Source: Anopheles merus
Lineage: Eukaryota > Arthropoda > Insecta > Diptera > Culicidae
Reading direction: 5' to 3'
DNA length: 64,000 nucleotides
NCBI RefSeq assembly: GCF_017562075.2
Contig: NC_054082.1
Coordinates: forward strand, 32,395,148-32,459,147
Shown here in pieces: positions 25,957-39,125 of this stretch. How positions within the stretch are numbered: the stretch's first letter is position 1; the number at the start of each line of letters is the position of its first letter. The notes under the pieces were generated by a model, which saw nothing but the letters and a program-made list of their open reading frames with translations, was not told the DNA's origin and made no database searches. Both the position numbers and the translations under genes were made by a program.

Positions 25957-28900
25957 TTCATAGACTCACACAACTTCCATCCAACCATTATATCGGATGA
26001 GGTTTCACTGTTTCGTGGAAAACGTTTTCCAAACACCACTTTCCAGAAGCAAATCGAACGGTACATCCTACATAAGGCAAACACTAGCACACACATAAAA
26101 ACTGCTTGTGGGGTTTCCCTACCAGCAATCGGATATATTTGAACATGCTTGCTTTATTTTTGTATCTGTCGATCGCAAGTGTTGTGAGTGTGTGCATGTA
26201 AGCGTCCATCCATCGCGTCAAGCACGATCCACTATCGTGCCAAATTAGGAGAGAAATGGTGTAGGCCGACGATTGTGGAGGTTTAATCTACGATCCAATC
26301 GATGGATTTAACTATTTGATTGGAAATTGATATGCACGGTGCTCTCGGCTTCCACGTTCTTTGAATCTTCGCCGACGAGTGTTGCCATCAAATCAAAGCT
26401 TCTGCTCTCCTGCCAACCTAGCACCAGCAACATCAGTGTGGAGCGCTGATTCGATGTGTTAATTTGAGTGATAAGGGTCCACGGGCAGGACAGACCAAAG
26501 TCCCTGACCCATAGCCCCAGACTATCCGGCCCACTCGGTGGTGGCTTCGCACGATTGGTATCGCATTGGGGCGGTTGGGCAAAAATCCCAGGGTCAAGAG
26601 ACGCTTTCCGGCCGTCAACGACCGGAGGCGCATGGTGAAATCGATATCATTCGGTGACCCTTTTTTCTTGCTGCAGCTGGCACACGGACGGTAGTCGAAA
26701 AAATGAAGCACCACAATCATGTAACAGTTTTACGGACAGGCTTTCATCCTTCTTCATTACAAAACTTTTCTCTAAACTCTATATTTTCCTCTAAACTGTA
26801 AAGCTAAATGTGTTGGTTGAACTAGTCTGGGAGCTAGTATCCCGTTTGCTATGCTGTTAAAATTAAATTTTAAAATCTATAAAACGACAAAACTATTTAA
26901 TGAAATATTATATTATATTTTATCTTTCACCCATAATAACTTCTCAGAAATCCCATGATTTTTGCTTTTCATACTTCATCGAAAACTAACATCAACCCAA
27001 ACCAAACTAAATAGAGACCCAACGACATTAAGCGTCCTCAGCCAGCTGGTTGTCTGTGGCGTTATGATTATTTGATTTTTCCAATTTGTCTCCAATGTGC
27101 CGGCACGCAGCAAATGGCAGCAAACAGTCCATTACCGTAAAGCCAGTGATTGACCGCGCCAAGAAGCGGAGATTGCCTCCGGAAGATAAGTGACAACATA
27201 AACGCAAACAGCTGCAAGCAATTTACTGAACTACCGACGCAACTAAAGGCAATATACAACTGTGTCAATGTCAGACGGTGTCATCTTCTTTACGAAATAG
27301 TAGAGCTTTAAGCGTATCTGCTTTTCCGTGTCAGCCGCAAACCTCTTTGAGTCATTCGTTTGCTGACCTTTGGCTTCTACGCGAGCCCCCAGTGAGGGGT
27401 TAGACGCGTCAGTGAGTAAGCGGTCTAATATTTGAAAACGATACGGTCGCCCCGGTGAAAGCTGTACGGGCAAACCTCGTTCCAGGAAGGGAATAGCTAC
27501 AAAGCAGCGTTACGAACAAGGGAAGGCGAAGTCGACACTGAAGACACATACTGCAACGCGATGTATCATTGCCCCCAGGGTCGCATTGCAAGTTTGTGAA
27601 GCTACTCCCACATCACTCGAAAAGGAGGCTTCAAGTACGGCCAAGAACGATACGGTCGGATTACGTGCTGGATTTTTGTGATAGCAAAAGTGCGAAAGTT
27701 ATGGTGGTGTGTGATGTCAATGGGTGAAGATGGGGCAAACGCCACATGGGCAGGGGCGTCAGAACAGAATGTGAACTGGTGAAAGTCAGCCAATTTCAGA
27801 CGAAGCATAGGATTTTGTTTCGCTCTCTATCGCATGAACCCTTCTTGGGGTGAAAGAGTTTGATTCTCGTTTTCTTTTTTAAGAAGCACAACATTTGCAT
27901 ACCAAATGATGAAAAGCGCGAGCTCGTCACGTATTTCTTTCATCTTGTGTCTATTCTTCCTCTTCTGCTCTGTGTTTATGAAAACTGTATATATGTATTT
28001 TAAAATATAATTTTATAATATATATTTTTTTATCTGTCAGCCCGGTACACTTTACCTTCAGCAAATATCGCACCAAACACATTTTAACACCAATTACAGT
28101 GCCGTGTGCCAGATTCAGAAAATGTATCCTAATGTCCCAATGTTTGGTTGGTAACTATGATCTCCCCCTTCGAAGGTAATGGTGGTGGCTTTCGGTCTGG
28201 TAGGCAGCTGAGAGTTTGCTGCTAATTAAACAAATTAATTGTTGTTGTGTTGTACTGTCAACGATCTTCCTCGTTGGCTTCATTGTGTTAACAGATTGCT
28301 TCAGCCCATTGAGCCTTAATCAGTTTTTCTACCAAAAGCGTGGGAATAATGTGGGCTCGGTGGAACTCTCCAAAGAAGGGGACCAACTGTGGTAGTGGCG
28401 CGCAAAAGCCAACGCTTTTTCAAACCGCTGAAGTAAGCAACCAGAGCGGCCGAGGCCATCCTGTGGGGTTGGCATTCAAAGCGAAACCTAATGGAATTAT
28501 CCATTTGTACGTATCCTCAATACCTCTACACTTCTTTTCTTCTCGCACATCATGGGCAGTCAGGGTTCGGGCGTTATCATCCATTCAGTTCCGAAAGCCA
28601 TCGCCTCCTTGGCTGAGAGTGTTTGCGTCTGCACGTCTGTCATTTGCAGTCAGTTGCAATGGTTATAGGGTTTTTTTTGCATTTGTTCGTGTCATTCTCG
28701 ATGTTGTCGTTAGCGTTTCATGCTGATAAGAGATTTAATTAAAACAAAACAAGGCAGAAAATGCCAAGCGAACAACGGCAGTGCGAAAATAATCTGTTCT
28801 TCCTATAACTACACTCGTACAGCACGGTTTGGTTGGTTTGTTGGAAGAAAAACTTTCACCTCTTCCATACACACATACAAACACGCAGGTATTGTTGTGC

Positions 28901-31900
28901 AGATAGTGATTTTGGCAGGGCTGGTTGTACTTTGCTACGGTATTGCAAGATATTGATTTTACGAGTGAATGTTAAAAGTGTTGTGTCCTATATCCAGACG
29001 CGTGACTGTCATTGATTATTTTGCTTATGAAGCTGCCATCATTTCCAAATATATATGTTTTGCCCTAAAATAAGATACATTCTATGCACAGTGTGTCTTT
29101 ACGCCAACATAATCGGTCCAACGATTTTATTAACGGCGTGCGTTCCTACGCAAAAGTTTGAACATAGTGCAACTGTTGTAACCGTTGTAGGGTTCCGCCG
29201 AACTGTCAGCCAAGCGCATCGCAGATAGGACAAAAAATAGTTTAAATAGGGAACGAACAGCAGTTTTTGCCCTTTCAGTAAAACGAATTCACCGAGAGAA
29301 CAAGCCACAAAACGCCTAAAATAAAAACTAATTTTTTGGCACCCCGCCTGAGCCTAAAAAATTCGGTTTCTTTGTTAGTTTCTAACAGCAACATTGCTGT
29401 TCCTTATCGTGTTGGGCGATTGCGTTTGAAACAGATGGAACAACGACCAGGCTAGCACAGGCTCTCAATGTAGGCAATTTATAGAAAAAGAGATCCTATG
29501 ATTTAGCAGCACAAAATCTAGGAAAATCGGTACAATTTGAATGGAAGAAGCCGGTGCCGCATTAAATTGTGCGAATAAATGTGCAACGTTGAACAATTCT
29601 CTGAACAGTAAAAGTTACAGTGAACGATTATCTACATTCAATTAAATGTAAGCAACGTGCAATTGCTTCTGTTTAACGTAAGGAAAACAACGATTAAGTT
29701 TAGTCGGAATTTCTTAACCATTCACTGCTCGTCAGGTTGTAGCGGGCTATGATGAAGGTGCTCTAACTTTAGCTTTAACTATAATAAAATCGTTTGCTAA
29801 CTTTCATTCCTTCCACTGTAATGGCAAGTTTTGAACAGTAAATTTCAAACCCGCTCGATTTAATAGATGGTTACAGGTTTGCAGTAGCTGCAAATACCAG
29901 AGTCAGTGTTTTCAGCCCCGAAGTCGTTGAGGTCTACCTTTGAAATTTACTTGCGTTATAAATATTGGGTGTTGCAGAGGAATTTTCCACCTGCAGCATT
30001 CTATGGTTTCATGCATAATTCTACAAAAAAAGTTGTAAATTGGATTTTTTGGCCCATTATATTGGCGCAGGTTGTGCGCATGATATGAAATCGTTTTGTT
30101 TTCTATATGAAATTTAATAAAGTACAAAGTACAATACGCTTCATATCAATCAAAGGCAAACAGGAAAAACTAGGAAATTTACAAAAGGGGTTTAAATTTT
30201 CACATAGTGTACATTTCGTTGATGGTTGTACATTAATGTTGGTATTATTGGTTGATTGATATTGCCCATTAATAGGTATTTTGTTATTTTCACCCTGTAA
30301 TAAGCTGCTTGCATAGAGGCACTACCATATTTTAACATATTTTTAATACATTTTTCCAAAGAAATACAAATCATGGTTGCATTTTATCAAACTGTTGTCA
30401 GCGTGAAACGCTTCGTAGGTTATTTTATCCGTCAAAAGCTATAACTTTATTATCTATATGTCACTTACTAATGTGTTTGAGTAAGTTACCGCTAAAGAAG
30501 AACGCGATATTGGGTGGAATCCATGAACCTTTTCTCACCGACGGTCTGACGAAAATCTCACATGAAAAGAATGCTTTCCTAGGTCACAGGTCTGACCTAG
30601 GAGTTGGCTCGCCAAACGGTAAAGAAGGGTACCAAATATACATAAACATGAGCAAACCCTCAATCTTTCTTTCCCATGGCTGGTAGTTTGGCTTGCACTG
30701 TTTGTAGCTTAGCTTAAGCTACGAGTAGAGGAAGAAAAATCTCCCCGTTTGCTGGCTATAGGTGATAAATCATGCACCCCAAAGCACGAGGTGGTAAAGT
30801 TCATAAATCACCTCCAAACGACGGAACCATATTGGTGGAGATCCACACGCACACACATACGAACCAGTATGCACACAATTATTTCTCTACAACACAGCAA
30901 GATATGAGCACGAATGTTAACATTTTATTACGATCTACATCGTTTCTATTCGGTAGTGCAGTGGAGCATCCTGCAGTTTTTGTACATCGGTACACCGGTA
31001 CAGATCGCTCCACAAAGCATTGAGTTATTCAGTTTATTTAGCGTGAGGTGAGTGTTTTGAAGTTAATCCTGTTTGTTTGCAACATTGAAATCACTGACTG
31101 ATTGCTGTTTATTAATGATTACGAATGATAAGTGTCTGATTGAATGCTTCGAACGAAATTATTGTAACTCTTCATGTAAACAGCATATTTCCCTCTTGTT
31201 TGATAGTAAAACAATTCTAAAGTGACTTCATGACGCATAAAATGACAAACAATTTCATTCTCTCCATTCCATCATTTTAGCAATGGAAACACATGCATTT
31301 GAACAGAAGAATAGGCAGTACATATAATAGTATTTTGCTATTGAATTTATTACATCAATGTCTCATCCATAAAGCATCCACATACGGTACAGCACAGTCA
31401 AACTGTGAGATCGTGCGTGTACACCCACAAATTAACCCCCATAATAGACCAAAGGCATGAAAAACGCTTTCTCTACAGAGGCTGACTATTTTTCCCAACA
31501 CTTTGACCCAGCCTAGGACAAAAATCTTCTGGCACTATTCGAATCGTTTTTGTACCCAATGGCTAGAGAAGGTAACTCGACTAAACGCAGCAAGCCAAAA
31601 CACTCCTCCAGATGGTGCTGAGCCGGTGTGCAAAACGACTCGCCCTCAGTTCTCGTTTGATACATTTGATCCGTTTTAGTATGTTACTTTGGTTTAACTT
31701 TTGCGTCCGGATGCTGAAATAAAGAAAGGAAATTGACCTTCGAAAACTTTTCCCCCCGTAGCCAGTTGGTGATACGGAGTGCCCTGAAACATTCGCCACT
31801 CTTCGTATAAAGGGGAACGCGTGGTTATGCTCATAAATAATCTTGTGCTACTGGCAGTTCACCTGGGCCAAAAATATGATCGAGAGAATTTAACCCTTTT

Positions 31901-33338
31901 AACTTCACCAACACATTTCCGTTGGATGTACCACGATAGCAACGCTGGCGCAAAACGTTTGCCTTGAGATGTGCGGGATGGAGGCGCCTGGTGTTTGGTG
32001 TTGAATTATGGACAAAACTTGTGATATGCAAGTGCGGAAAAAAACTGTATCTAGCGAGGAGATGTTTACAGTATCAGATCAAAAGCTTGTCTTGCATGAT
32101 ATCAAATAAAAATAGCACAATATCCAGCACCGTACACAAATTGAATATGAACACGTAACATTCACACTGATTGAGATGAAATGGGTATTTTGTATTAACT
32201 TGTTAATGACATGAAATGAAAACAGGTCTATGTCAACAATGGACAGTTCAATCAAAAGGTTTAATTAACGTTTCTCTGGAATAACCAACATAAAGCACTC
32301 CCATGTCCTTTTGTTTCTTTTCCATTATATTTATTTAATTGGATTGTTTGCAAACCGATCATTCGCCGGCAATAATTACCATGGAACCTACAGCGAAAAA
32401 TAAAGTATCGATGTGGCCGAGGGTTCAGGTTGTATTAACGATTGCAAAACAATAATCAAAATAATAATAAAAAACAGTTACATATCAATCTTTTAACACT
32501 AATGAGTAAAATTTGCATTTTAATTAATGATTTTCCAAATCATTTACCTTTTATTCTCCCCCAATACTTTACCTTGTTTCAAGAAATTGTGTTGTGTTGT
32601 ATTTCGTTATGCTATGGTACTGCGCATTCTTAAGCATATCACAAATTTATGGCCCATTATGGACAAATAATTTAATGTTTCAAAAAATAAAGCAGTACAA
32701 TAACTTCATTTTTGACAGAAAACAATAAAAAAAGGTAAAATTGTAAGTAGTGGCCACTTTATTCTGTCGGCCACTGTATGTTTTGAGATAGTCACGTATG
32801 TTTGATTTTGGGACGTTTGTCATGTAGTAAATTTTAACTCGCGTTGGCCAGGGTGGCCTTCAAACATCGTTAAGGAAAGTCATCGTTTGCCGAATTGAGC
32901 AGAACTTAGGTGGATATTGTTCATAGAATCATAGAAACCTTTAGAGGGTTTCCCTTACTGGAAACGTTGGAGTTTAGAGGCCTTACCTTGGGCAGGGGGA
33001 CATAACTGAATTCTTTAAATGATAAGTTAATATATGTTGGATGGACATAGTCCTATCCTGACAGTTCGAACGAATCTAACCTGCCATGATCGGATTTGGT
33101 TTTATTTATACTCAAATGAAGCTAAGGGTTTCGCACCTTTGGTTCCGGGTTGTATGTTGGGAAGTAATTGTTTTCACTCAGCTAGTTACGTTTGTCTTTT
33201 GTTGACAAGAACGATGGTTCTTGTCACTAGGTTCCTGTTTTGGGTTTAACTCATATACTGTTGCCGCTTATGTTGTACGTTTCGTTTGGTTCTGATAAGT
33301 GTGTAACAATTGTTTTTATATGAACGGTATGGTCTGGG

Positions 33339-33405
33339 TGTGTTGCTATGGTGTGGATTGATTTGCTGAATGTGTTATAATGAATGTGTTGCAATGGTGT
33401 GATTT
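33339..33405 (+). repeat. Imperfect direct repeat in G/T-rich DNA
   Basis: TGTGTTGCTATGGTGTGGATT at 33339 recurs nearly unchanged at 33385 (TGTGTTGCAATGGTGTGATT). Shorter TGTGTTA(T/C)AATG relatives occur at about 33371 and 33419. The surrounding 32.9-33.5 kb is G/T-rich and could be old mobile-element sequence, but no coding domain or terminal structure is visible. Confidence 0.5.
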
Positions 33406-36400
33406 GGCTTTCCAAAATGTGTTACAATGTGTCAATAGCTGATAGTGTGTATCATAATATGTTCTGTATAGCAGATATGCTTCAATTGCATCGAAATAAA
33501 ACTGCAACAGCAAAACCGATCGTGATGCTTTTCGGGCATAGGTTTATTGTTTCAACTGTTAGATAGACTTAAAGTTTTGTTAGCTTTTGCCTTGCTATCT
33601 GAAGTATTGTGCTTTAATATTGTTTGTTTTTTTCACTTTTGAAACACATACCGCAGCAAATACGTTCGTTTTGCATGGTTTGTGTTGTGGTGATGATGCG
33701 TGCATATTCACGCGGACTATTGTAAAGTAAAAAGAAGATAAAAAACCTAAAGCAAATCACAACCAATTCTCCCTTTTACGCACTGTGGTTGGATATTTGA
33801 TTGCGTTTTGATGTTTGTATTCGTCGTTTCGTTTGTTTTTTTTTTGTTTCCTTCCAACGTTTTTCTTTTTTGTGTTGTTCGTTAAATTTTAACATCACAT
33901 ACAAACACATTCACTGGAGCTGCCGTATATTTGATAACACCGGAGTGTAAGTGATGTTTAGTTTCCTCGCTTACTGTTCACCCCCTGTATGATAGTCGTT
34001 GAAGCGCTTCAACCGCAAAACCCAATAGCTGCCAGCTATGTTACATGCTAACCTGACGATAAATTGATAAAGTTTTGCTTTACTGACTCGCATCAAACCA
34101 GCGGGCATGCTACTTGGGTGCATACCGGGTTGGGCCTGAATACACACATTCGCCCGTATTCCTCGACTCTGCTCGTCCATCATCATTACAATCATTGCGT
34201 GAAGTGGGAACAGCTTTCGGGGTCTTATTTTTTCTGTTTTTCGTACTACCAGTGCGTAAAAACAGCTTCAATAATCATGGCCAATGTCAAAAAAACCCTT
34301 TCTCGTACGTTCATTTGTTTGTTGAAAGCCATGACCGATGTTCCATGATACTTTAATTTGGTACTTCGTATTTTAGTCTAATTTTAAATTTGTATTTTAC
34401 TATCTTCCTGCAACCTTACCTTTTTGCATCCTTCGAGACACTATACTATACTTCATATTATTTAAATTACAATTTTCGTTCGGACACATTTTCTCAAATG
34501 TTTTCCTATTTCGCACTCTACCATTAGAGACGAAACACTCCATATCTAGCTGAACGTATTTACTGATGTTTTATCACTCCGTCCACATGCACGCACCACA
34601 TTTTACCTCGAACGCTGTAATCAGTAGCTTCGTGTACAGCAGTGTAATTTACGTACAGCGCTAACCTAACATTGACATTCGGCTCGGATACTGTTGATAC
34701 TTTTGTACACATTCGTTTGCCGCATCAGGTTTTTTGTTCTGCTTTCCTTTCTATTTGTAAAGCATAACAAAAACTCTTATTAGTACCTTCAACACTATCC
34801 ACTACCGTACTGATGAATCTTCCTCGTTGGTTTCAGTGTGGCTTTTGCTTTCAATCGGAGGCTTAAAGAGTGATGGTCCGTGAAAAGAAGTGTAGTGAAA
34901 TGGTTTGCTGATTAGAATTCGTTATAAAAGGATCCATCATGCAACAGCTAATCAGAGGATAGCAAAACAAATGACAAAACGACAGGTTGTTTGGATTTTT
35001 TTTTGCGTCCTGCAACGTTAATGAGGAATTCTATACTCCATGTCCGTTTCACTCTGTTTCACTAGGTTTTTGTTCATTGGAGGACAAATATTTACGTCGC
35101 TGTTTGGTTTGCTATTGGATGGGAAAGTTCACAAGATGGTAAAGTACAGAAATGCAAGCACGGGCCCACGTATTGCAAGCTGTTTCGGTGTCATTTTCAA
35201 TGGGGATGCACATGGTGATGTGTTGATATGGGCATTTTTGAGTACAGTGAGGAGTGATTTATGACGTTCGCGTACCTCTGAACCACGCGTACACCACCAC
35301 CCACCGTGGCTTTCTTTTCATGGGCTCGTTAACCAATGTGCGCCCGCATGGTGAGAAGGAACTTTGATAGCAAACTGTCGCCGAAGTTCCCAAAATTCCT
35401 CGCACAGCAAAACCAAACGGCAAACAGTATGCGGACGATGATGATGATCATGTTGACGATGGCGATGTTGATGAAAATAGCTTTGTGGCAGCCTTTGCTT
35501 AGCGAGCATGCGCATATCGGGGTGCGTTTTAGAGACCTAAAAGTGGTGCCGGCCAAATTCCAGCATTAACTTTGCACAAATGCGGAATGCGGAGATCATC
35601 AGCAAACAATCTGGTACCCCTTTTGGCTGGCGTTGGTTTCGACACAATTCTCTGTCCATACAGCGAGGCTATGCAAAGCCGTTTATCACGGAACAACGCG
35701 CCAACACGTGTACCGGAATGGTGTTGTGATCCGCTAGTACGCTTGGTTTGATTGATGTCACGTACTTAACTCAAACGGTGACCCAAAACAAATCCGAATC
35801 GATGTTTGGTAGCCATCACGTGCAAACAAAGCTTGGTGTAAGCAGCACAGGTGTGTCACCCAGCGTACCAGACGCGAATGATACACGAGAAATCGCGCGC
35901 TCATTTGTCCAGCCTCAGTCGATTGAAAGCAATGCCACACCACAAGCAACGAACCACCAGTGCGTGTTACGCTATACATTCACAGCTTAATTGTACCACA
36001 CAGTTCGTCGGATATACGACGCTCTGTTCAGTTACTCATATTTGATGTACTGATACTGATGTATTTCATGTACTGTACTGCGAGAAACAAGTCCGTACAG
36101 TGTTTTTTTTTCACATTAGGTTTTGGTTTCGTTCCCTTGTACACGTACCAACCAATACCATTCAGTATTGTTTGTCAAGCATTAGTTGCAATTAGTTACA
36201 CATAGAAATGTTTTATTTTATTTCGTTTCTGGTTGTTAGTCGAATGAATCGTAATTACTAATTATTAGTGGCGCTTCTAAATGGATAACACTACTCACAA
36301 CAGCCATAGCTCGATTTAGCTCTCATCGTTCGCCCACCCCAATGTATCCTGTATCAGGACTGAATATGTTCAGTTTGTTGCTTAACGGTTATTAACAATA

Positions 36401-36447
36401 GGAAACATTTCGAACACCGACATCTGAAGTGGCTTTTATCTGTAACC

Positions 36448-36640
36448 CAGTGGCGGATCTAACGGTAGGCGGACTAGGCGGTCGCCTGGGGCCCCGCCGA
36501 TTTAGGGGCCCCGTAGATCGCCATGCTATAGTATGCCGTATGGACAGAGTACTAGCAACAAGGGCCCCCGGAAGGATGGCCGTTGGGGCCCCGATGCTGG
36601 CGAATCATTTGCAACCCCCCCCCCCCCTCCCCCACCCCTC
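36448..36640 (+). mobile_element. Possible DNA-transposon terminal fragment, GC-rich
   Basis: A sharp switch from AT-rich DNA to GC-rich sequence starts at CAGTGGCGGATC. It continues through AGGCGGTCGCCTGGGGCCCC and several GGGGCCCC blocks to a 13-C run. CAGTGGCGG starts followed by AGGCGG(T)CGCCT(A/G)GGGC resemble ends of hAT-like DNA transposons in animal genomes, from memory. No matching inverted end or target duplication was found, so this would be a truncated copy. The family assignment is uncertain. Confidence 0.3.
36615..36627 (+). repeat. Poly(C) run, 13 nt
   Basis: Thirteen uninterrupted C are followed by TCCCCCACCCCTCC. The G-rich opposite strand could fold into a quadruplex. The tract forms the right part of the GC-rich block that starts at 36448. 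Confidence 0.9.
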
Positions 36641-38457
36641 CGTCAGCAATAATTTTAGAGCCTGTGTCTGATGATCGAGGGGAACCCCGGCGGCATTTCA
36701 AGTTTACTTTTAAATCTCCCAACAGCACGTTTAGTGCGGCTACAATTCCGTGTTATGGACAGGAATAGTCTGAGTAAAAACTCGCAAATACTTAATTTCA
36801 ATTTCCGTGGAATTTTATATTTGTGTCAAAATTTAAACTTTCACCAACCAATCATCGCTTTTGTTTACTTTAACTTTAACCTCAAGCTCCGCCAAACGGT
36901 TCATATCCCTAAACATAAAAACTTATTCTCCATGCAAATTATGTCAGTACAGCCAACCTCCATTACGATGTGCTGCTGTCATACCATTGTGATGTAAGCT
37001 AACGACAAACTTTTTTGCTACTTATAACGCCCAAGGGAATGCTCCTTTTTTGATCAAATCATGACCAGCATCAAATCACTGAACTTTTATGGTATATTCT
37101 TTACTTGCAACATAAACAATGGAATGGTAATTTAATTTTAAAAATAATGCTCTTACATCGCTTTGATCATTACATATTATTGTAATTTTCAATAAAAATT
37201 TGCAAATGAAAGTTAAACTATCGTGATACTTTCCTTTTGCAAAAAGCAGGAAACGTTCTAATCTTTTGTTACTTAAATCAACTCGCACTTATTTCAAATT
37301 GCATTCTACCAATACAGCAATCAACGTTTTCAATTCACTCAAAATAACTATCAGTTGTTTTCGATGTATGGTTGTGATTGTTTCAATGTTACAGAAACTT
37401 TACTGATTTTTAAATTGTTTTCAGTCCTTTTGTTCGTTTTTAACTCGGGAGGATGAATCTTGTTGGCATAGAAACACTGTAAGCAAATAAAGCAGATAAC
37501 TGTACAGCTGGTTTGATATTGCTAAGTATCTGAGAAAACATTGACCATTACTCTTTGAATCGCCGGTTGAGTTCGTTTAATACAAGTGTATGTAGCCTGA
37601 GTTTGCAGGCAAGTGAAATGAAAGGAATATCTTTTACCGTCCGGTTGTTGATTTATACACAACTTTCACAGTGAGGAACGTTTCGTTTGAGGACAAGTTT
37701 CTGTTGATTCAATTAGACTAGTCACTTTTATAAAATACAGACCAACTAGGCGTACAACCAGGCATATTGCATTTACTTTGTTTTGCTCCACACTCCACGG
37801 CATAGAATGATTGAAGATATTACTTCACATAACAGTATCGTCTGAACTAAAAAGTAATAAATTCTCTTTCATAATACAACTAGAAATGTGTTGAAAATTT
37901 TCAACTCCGTCTGGAGATCTATCGGAATCTAGGTACGAGTGAGCGAAAAGCTTTCTTTGCCAGTATGAGAGTGTTTGCTTAATGATGGAAGTTTAATGTG
38001 CACCACGGAAGATAGTTATCCACACACATTCCAGTAATGGACGGATGCAGTGGATCCATGATTAAACTTTCTGACCAAATATCAACTAAGAGTTATGCCA
38101 AGATAATAGCGTTGTTTGCCAAAACGCTGTCAAAACTGAAAATACACCATATAGTTGGTTGAAAACAAAAATATATAAAAATATTTCTCTTTTCTTCTAC
38201 CATTTGATCGACGTCATTGTTGTTCCTGCATGGTGCGTGTGATTCATCTGCCCGCAAAATAAAAACCTCACGCAGCGTAACGTAATGGAAGATGGAGCTT
38301 CGTATCTATCGAGCACGAATGAATATTTACTTAGCCCCATAAACCGCAATAGCAAATGCGTAACCAGATCACGGACCAAAATTGGACTATGGTTCGTTCC
38401 TGGCCAGCAACGCTAGTAAACTTCGATAAAGGAACACACAATTTCACTTATGTGCCA

Positions 38458-38461
38458 TGTA
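38458..38461. repeat. Left target-site duplication (TGTA)
   Basis: TGTA immediately precedes the 5' LTR and is repeated at 43468-43471 directly after the 3' LTR. A 4-bp alternating pyrimidine-purine duplication is typical of Ty3/gypsy integrases. Its survival shows that both ends come from one insertion. Confidence 0.92.
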
Positions 38462-38664
38462 TGTGAAGTAGGGAAAAGAGATAGCGATATCGTGGCGAGC
38501 GCTGAGTGAGCGAAGGAGGGAATTTAAGCGGCGCGCGCTGCTGGGTCGGGAGGTCAGTTGAACGCGAAATGTCGAAGGTGAAGGACGTGTGAATTGGAGA
38601 AAAATAAAGTGAACTGAACGAAAGCCATCCATCTTCTTCTTTTGGTGTTAAACTGATTCTTACA
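38462..38664 (+). repeat. 5' long terminal repeat
   Basis: This 203-bp LTR runs from TG to CA and matches 43265-43467 without a difference that I can see. An AATAAA signal sits at 38603-38608, about 60 bp before the LTR end. The middle is GC-rich (GCGGCGCGCGCTGC). No clear TATA box is seen, so transcription probably starts from an initiator-type promoter (inference). Confidence 0.95.
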
Positions 38665-38682
38665 TGGGGGCTCGTCCGGGAT
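38665..38682 (+). other. Primer-binding site, tRNA-Pro type
   Basis: TGGGGGCTCGTCCGGGAT begins at the first base after the 5' LTR. This 18-mer is the well-known complement of the 3' end of tRNA-Pro used as primer by several retroelements. A full 18-nt match in the correct position makes tRNA-Pro priming of minus-strand synthesis very likely. Confidence 0.88.
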
Positions 38683-38699
38683 TCTTTTTTCCAAAACGA

Positions 38700-38980
38700 G
38701 TGAGGCTTTTGCGATGAAAGCAATCTGTGCGATATAGTGTGAAGTTTCGTGAGGCTATTTTGTGATTAAATAGCAAAAAACTGTGCGGCTTTTTTATCAA
38801 GGCAAATAGTGAGACGTTTTGTGAAAGAGAAGAACCGTGAGGCTTTCGTAGCAATCCGTGCGAATCAGTGAGGCTGGTGAAGCAATTAGTGAGGCTTTAT
38901 TTTTAGCAACCAGTGAGAATCCGTGAGTGATAGCGAGGCTTTGCGAAGCACACCGAGTGAAGAAAAAAAAGCGAGGCTTT
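38700..38980 (+). repeat. Leader with reiterated GTGAGGCTTT-like motif
   Basis: The untranslated leader carries the hexamer GAGGCT seven times, at 38702, 38751, 38839, 38870, 38891, 38935 and 38973, plus a GCGGCT variant at 38785. Most copies sit in a (C/A)GTGAGGCTTT context, and pieces such as TAGCAA(T/C)C recur between them. Spacing is irregular (about 21-50 nt). Placed between the primer site and Gag, it could act in RNA packaging, dimerisation or translation, but this is inference. Confidence 0.7.
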
Positions 38981-39125
38981 ACAGCATTCTGCGTGTGAAA
39001 ATTCTGTGTGAATTTTACGAGTCAACTAGTGTGACATTTTGTGCGTGAGTGCGGGAAGTCGCGAATTGTGTGGTAGTGTGTGTCGACTTTGTGAGAGAAA
39101 GTACCGAGAGAGAGAGAGAGATAGA

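Noticed and set aside
35334..35536. Minus-strand hydrophobic frame (IFINIAIVNMIIIIVRILF) between splice-like sites, at first resembling a GPCR TM2
   Set aside because: The isoleucines come from an ATC/GAT-rich low-complexity run. No family motif precedes or follows, and the frame ends in a stop.
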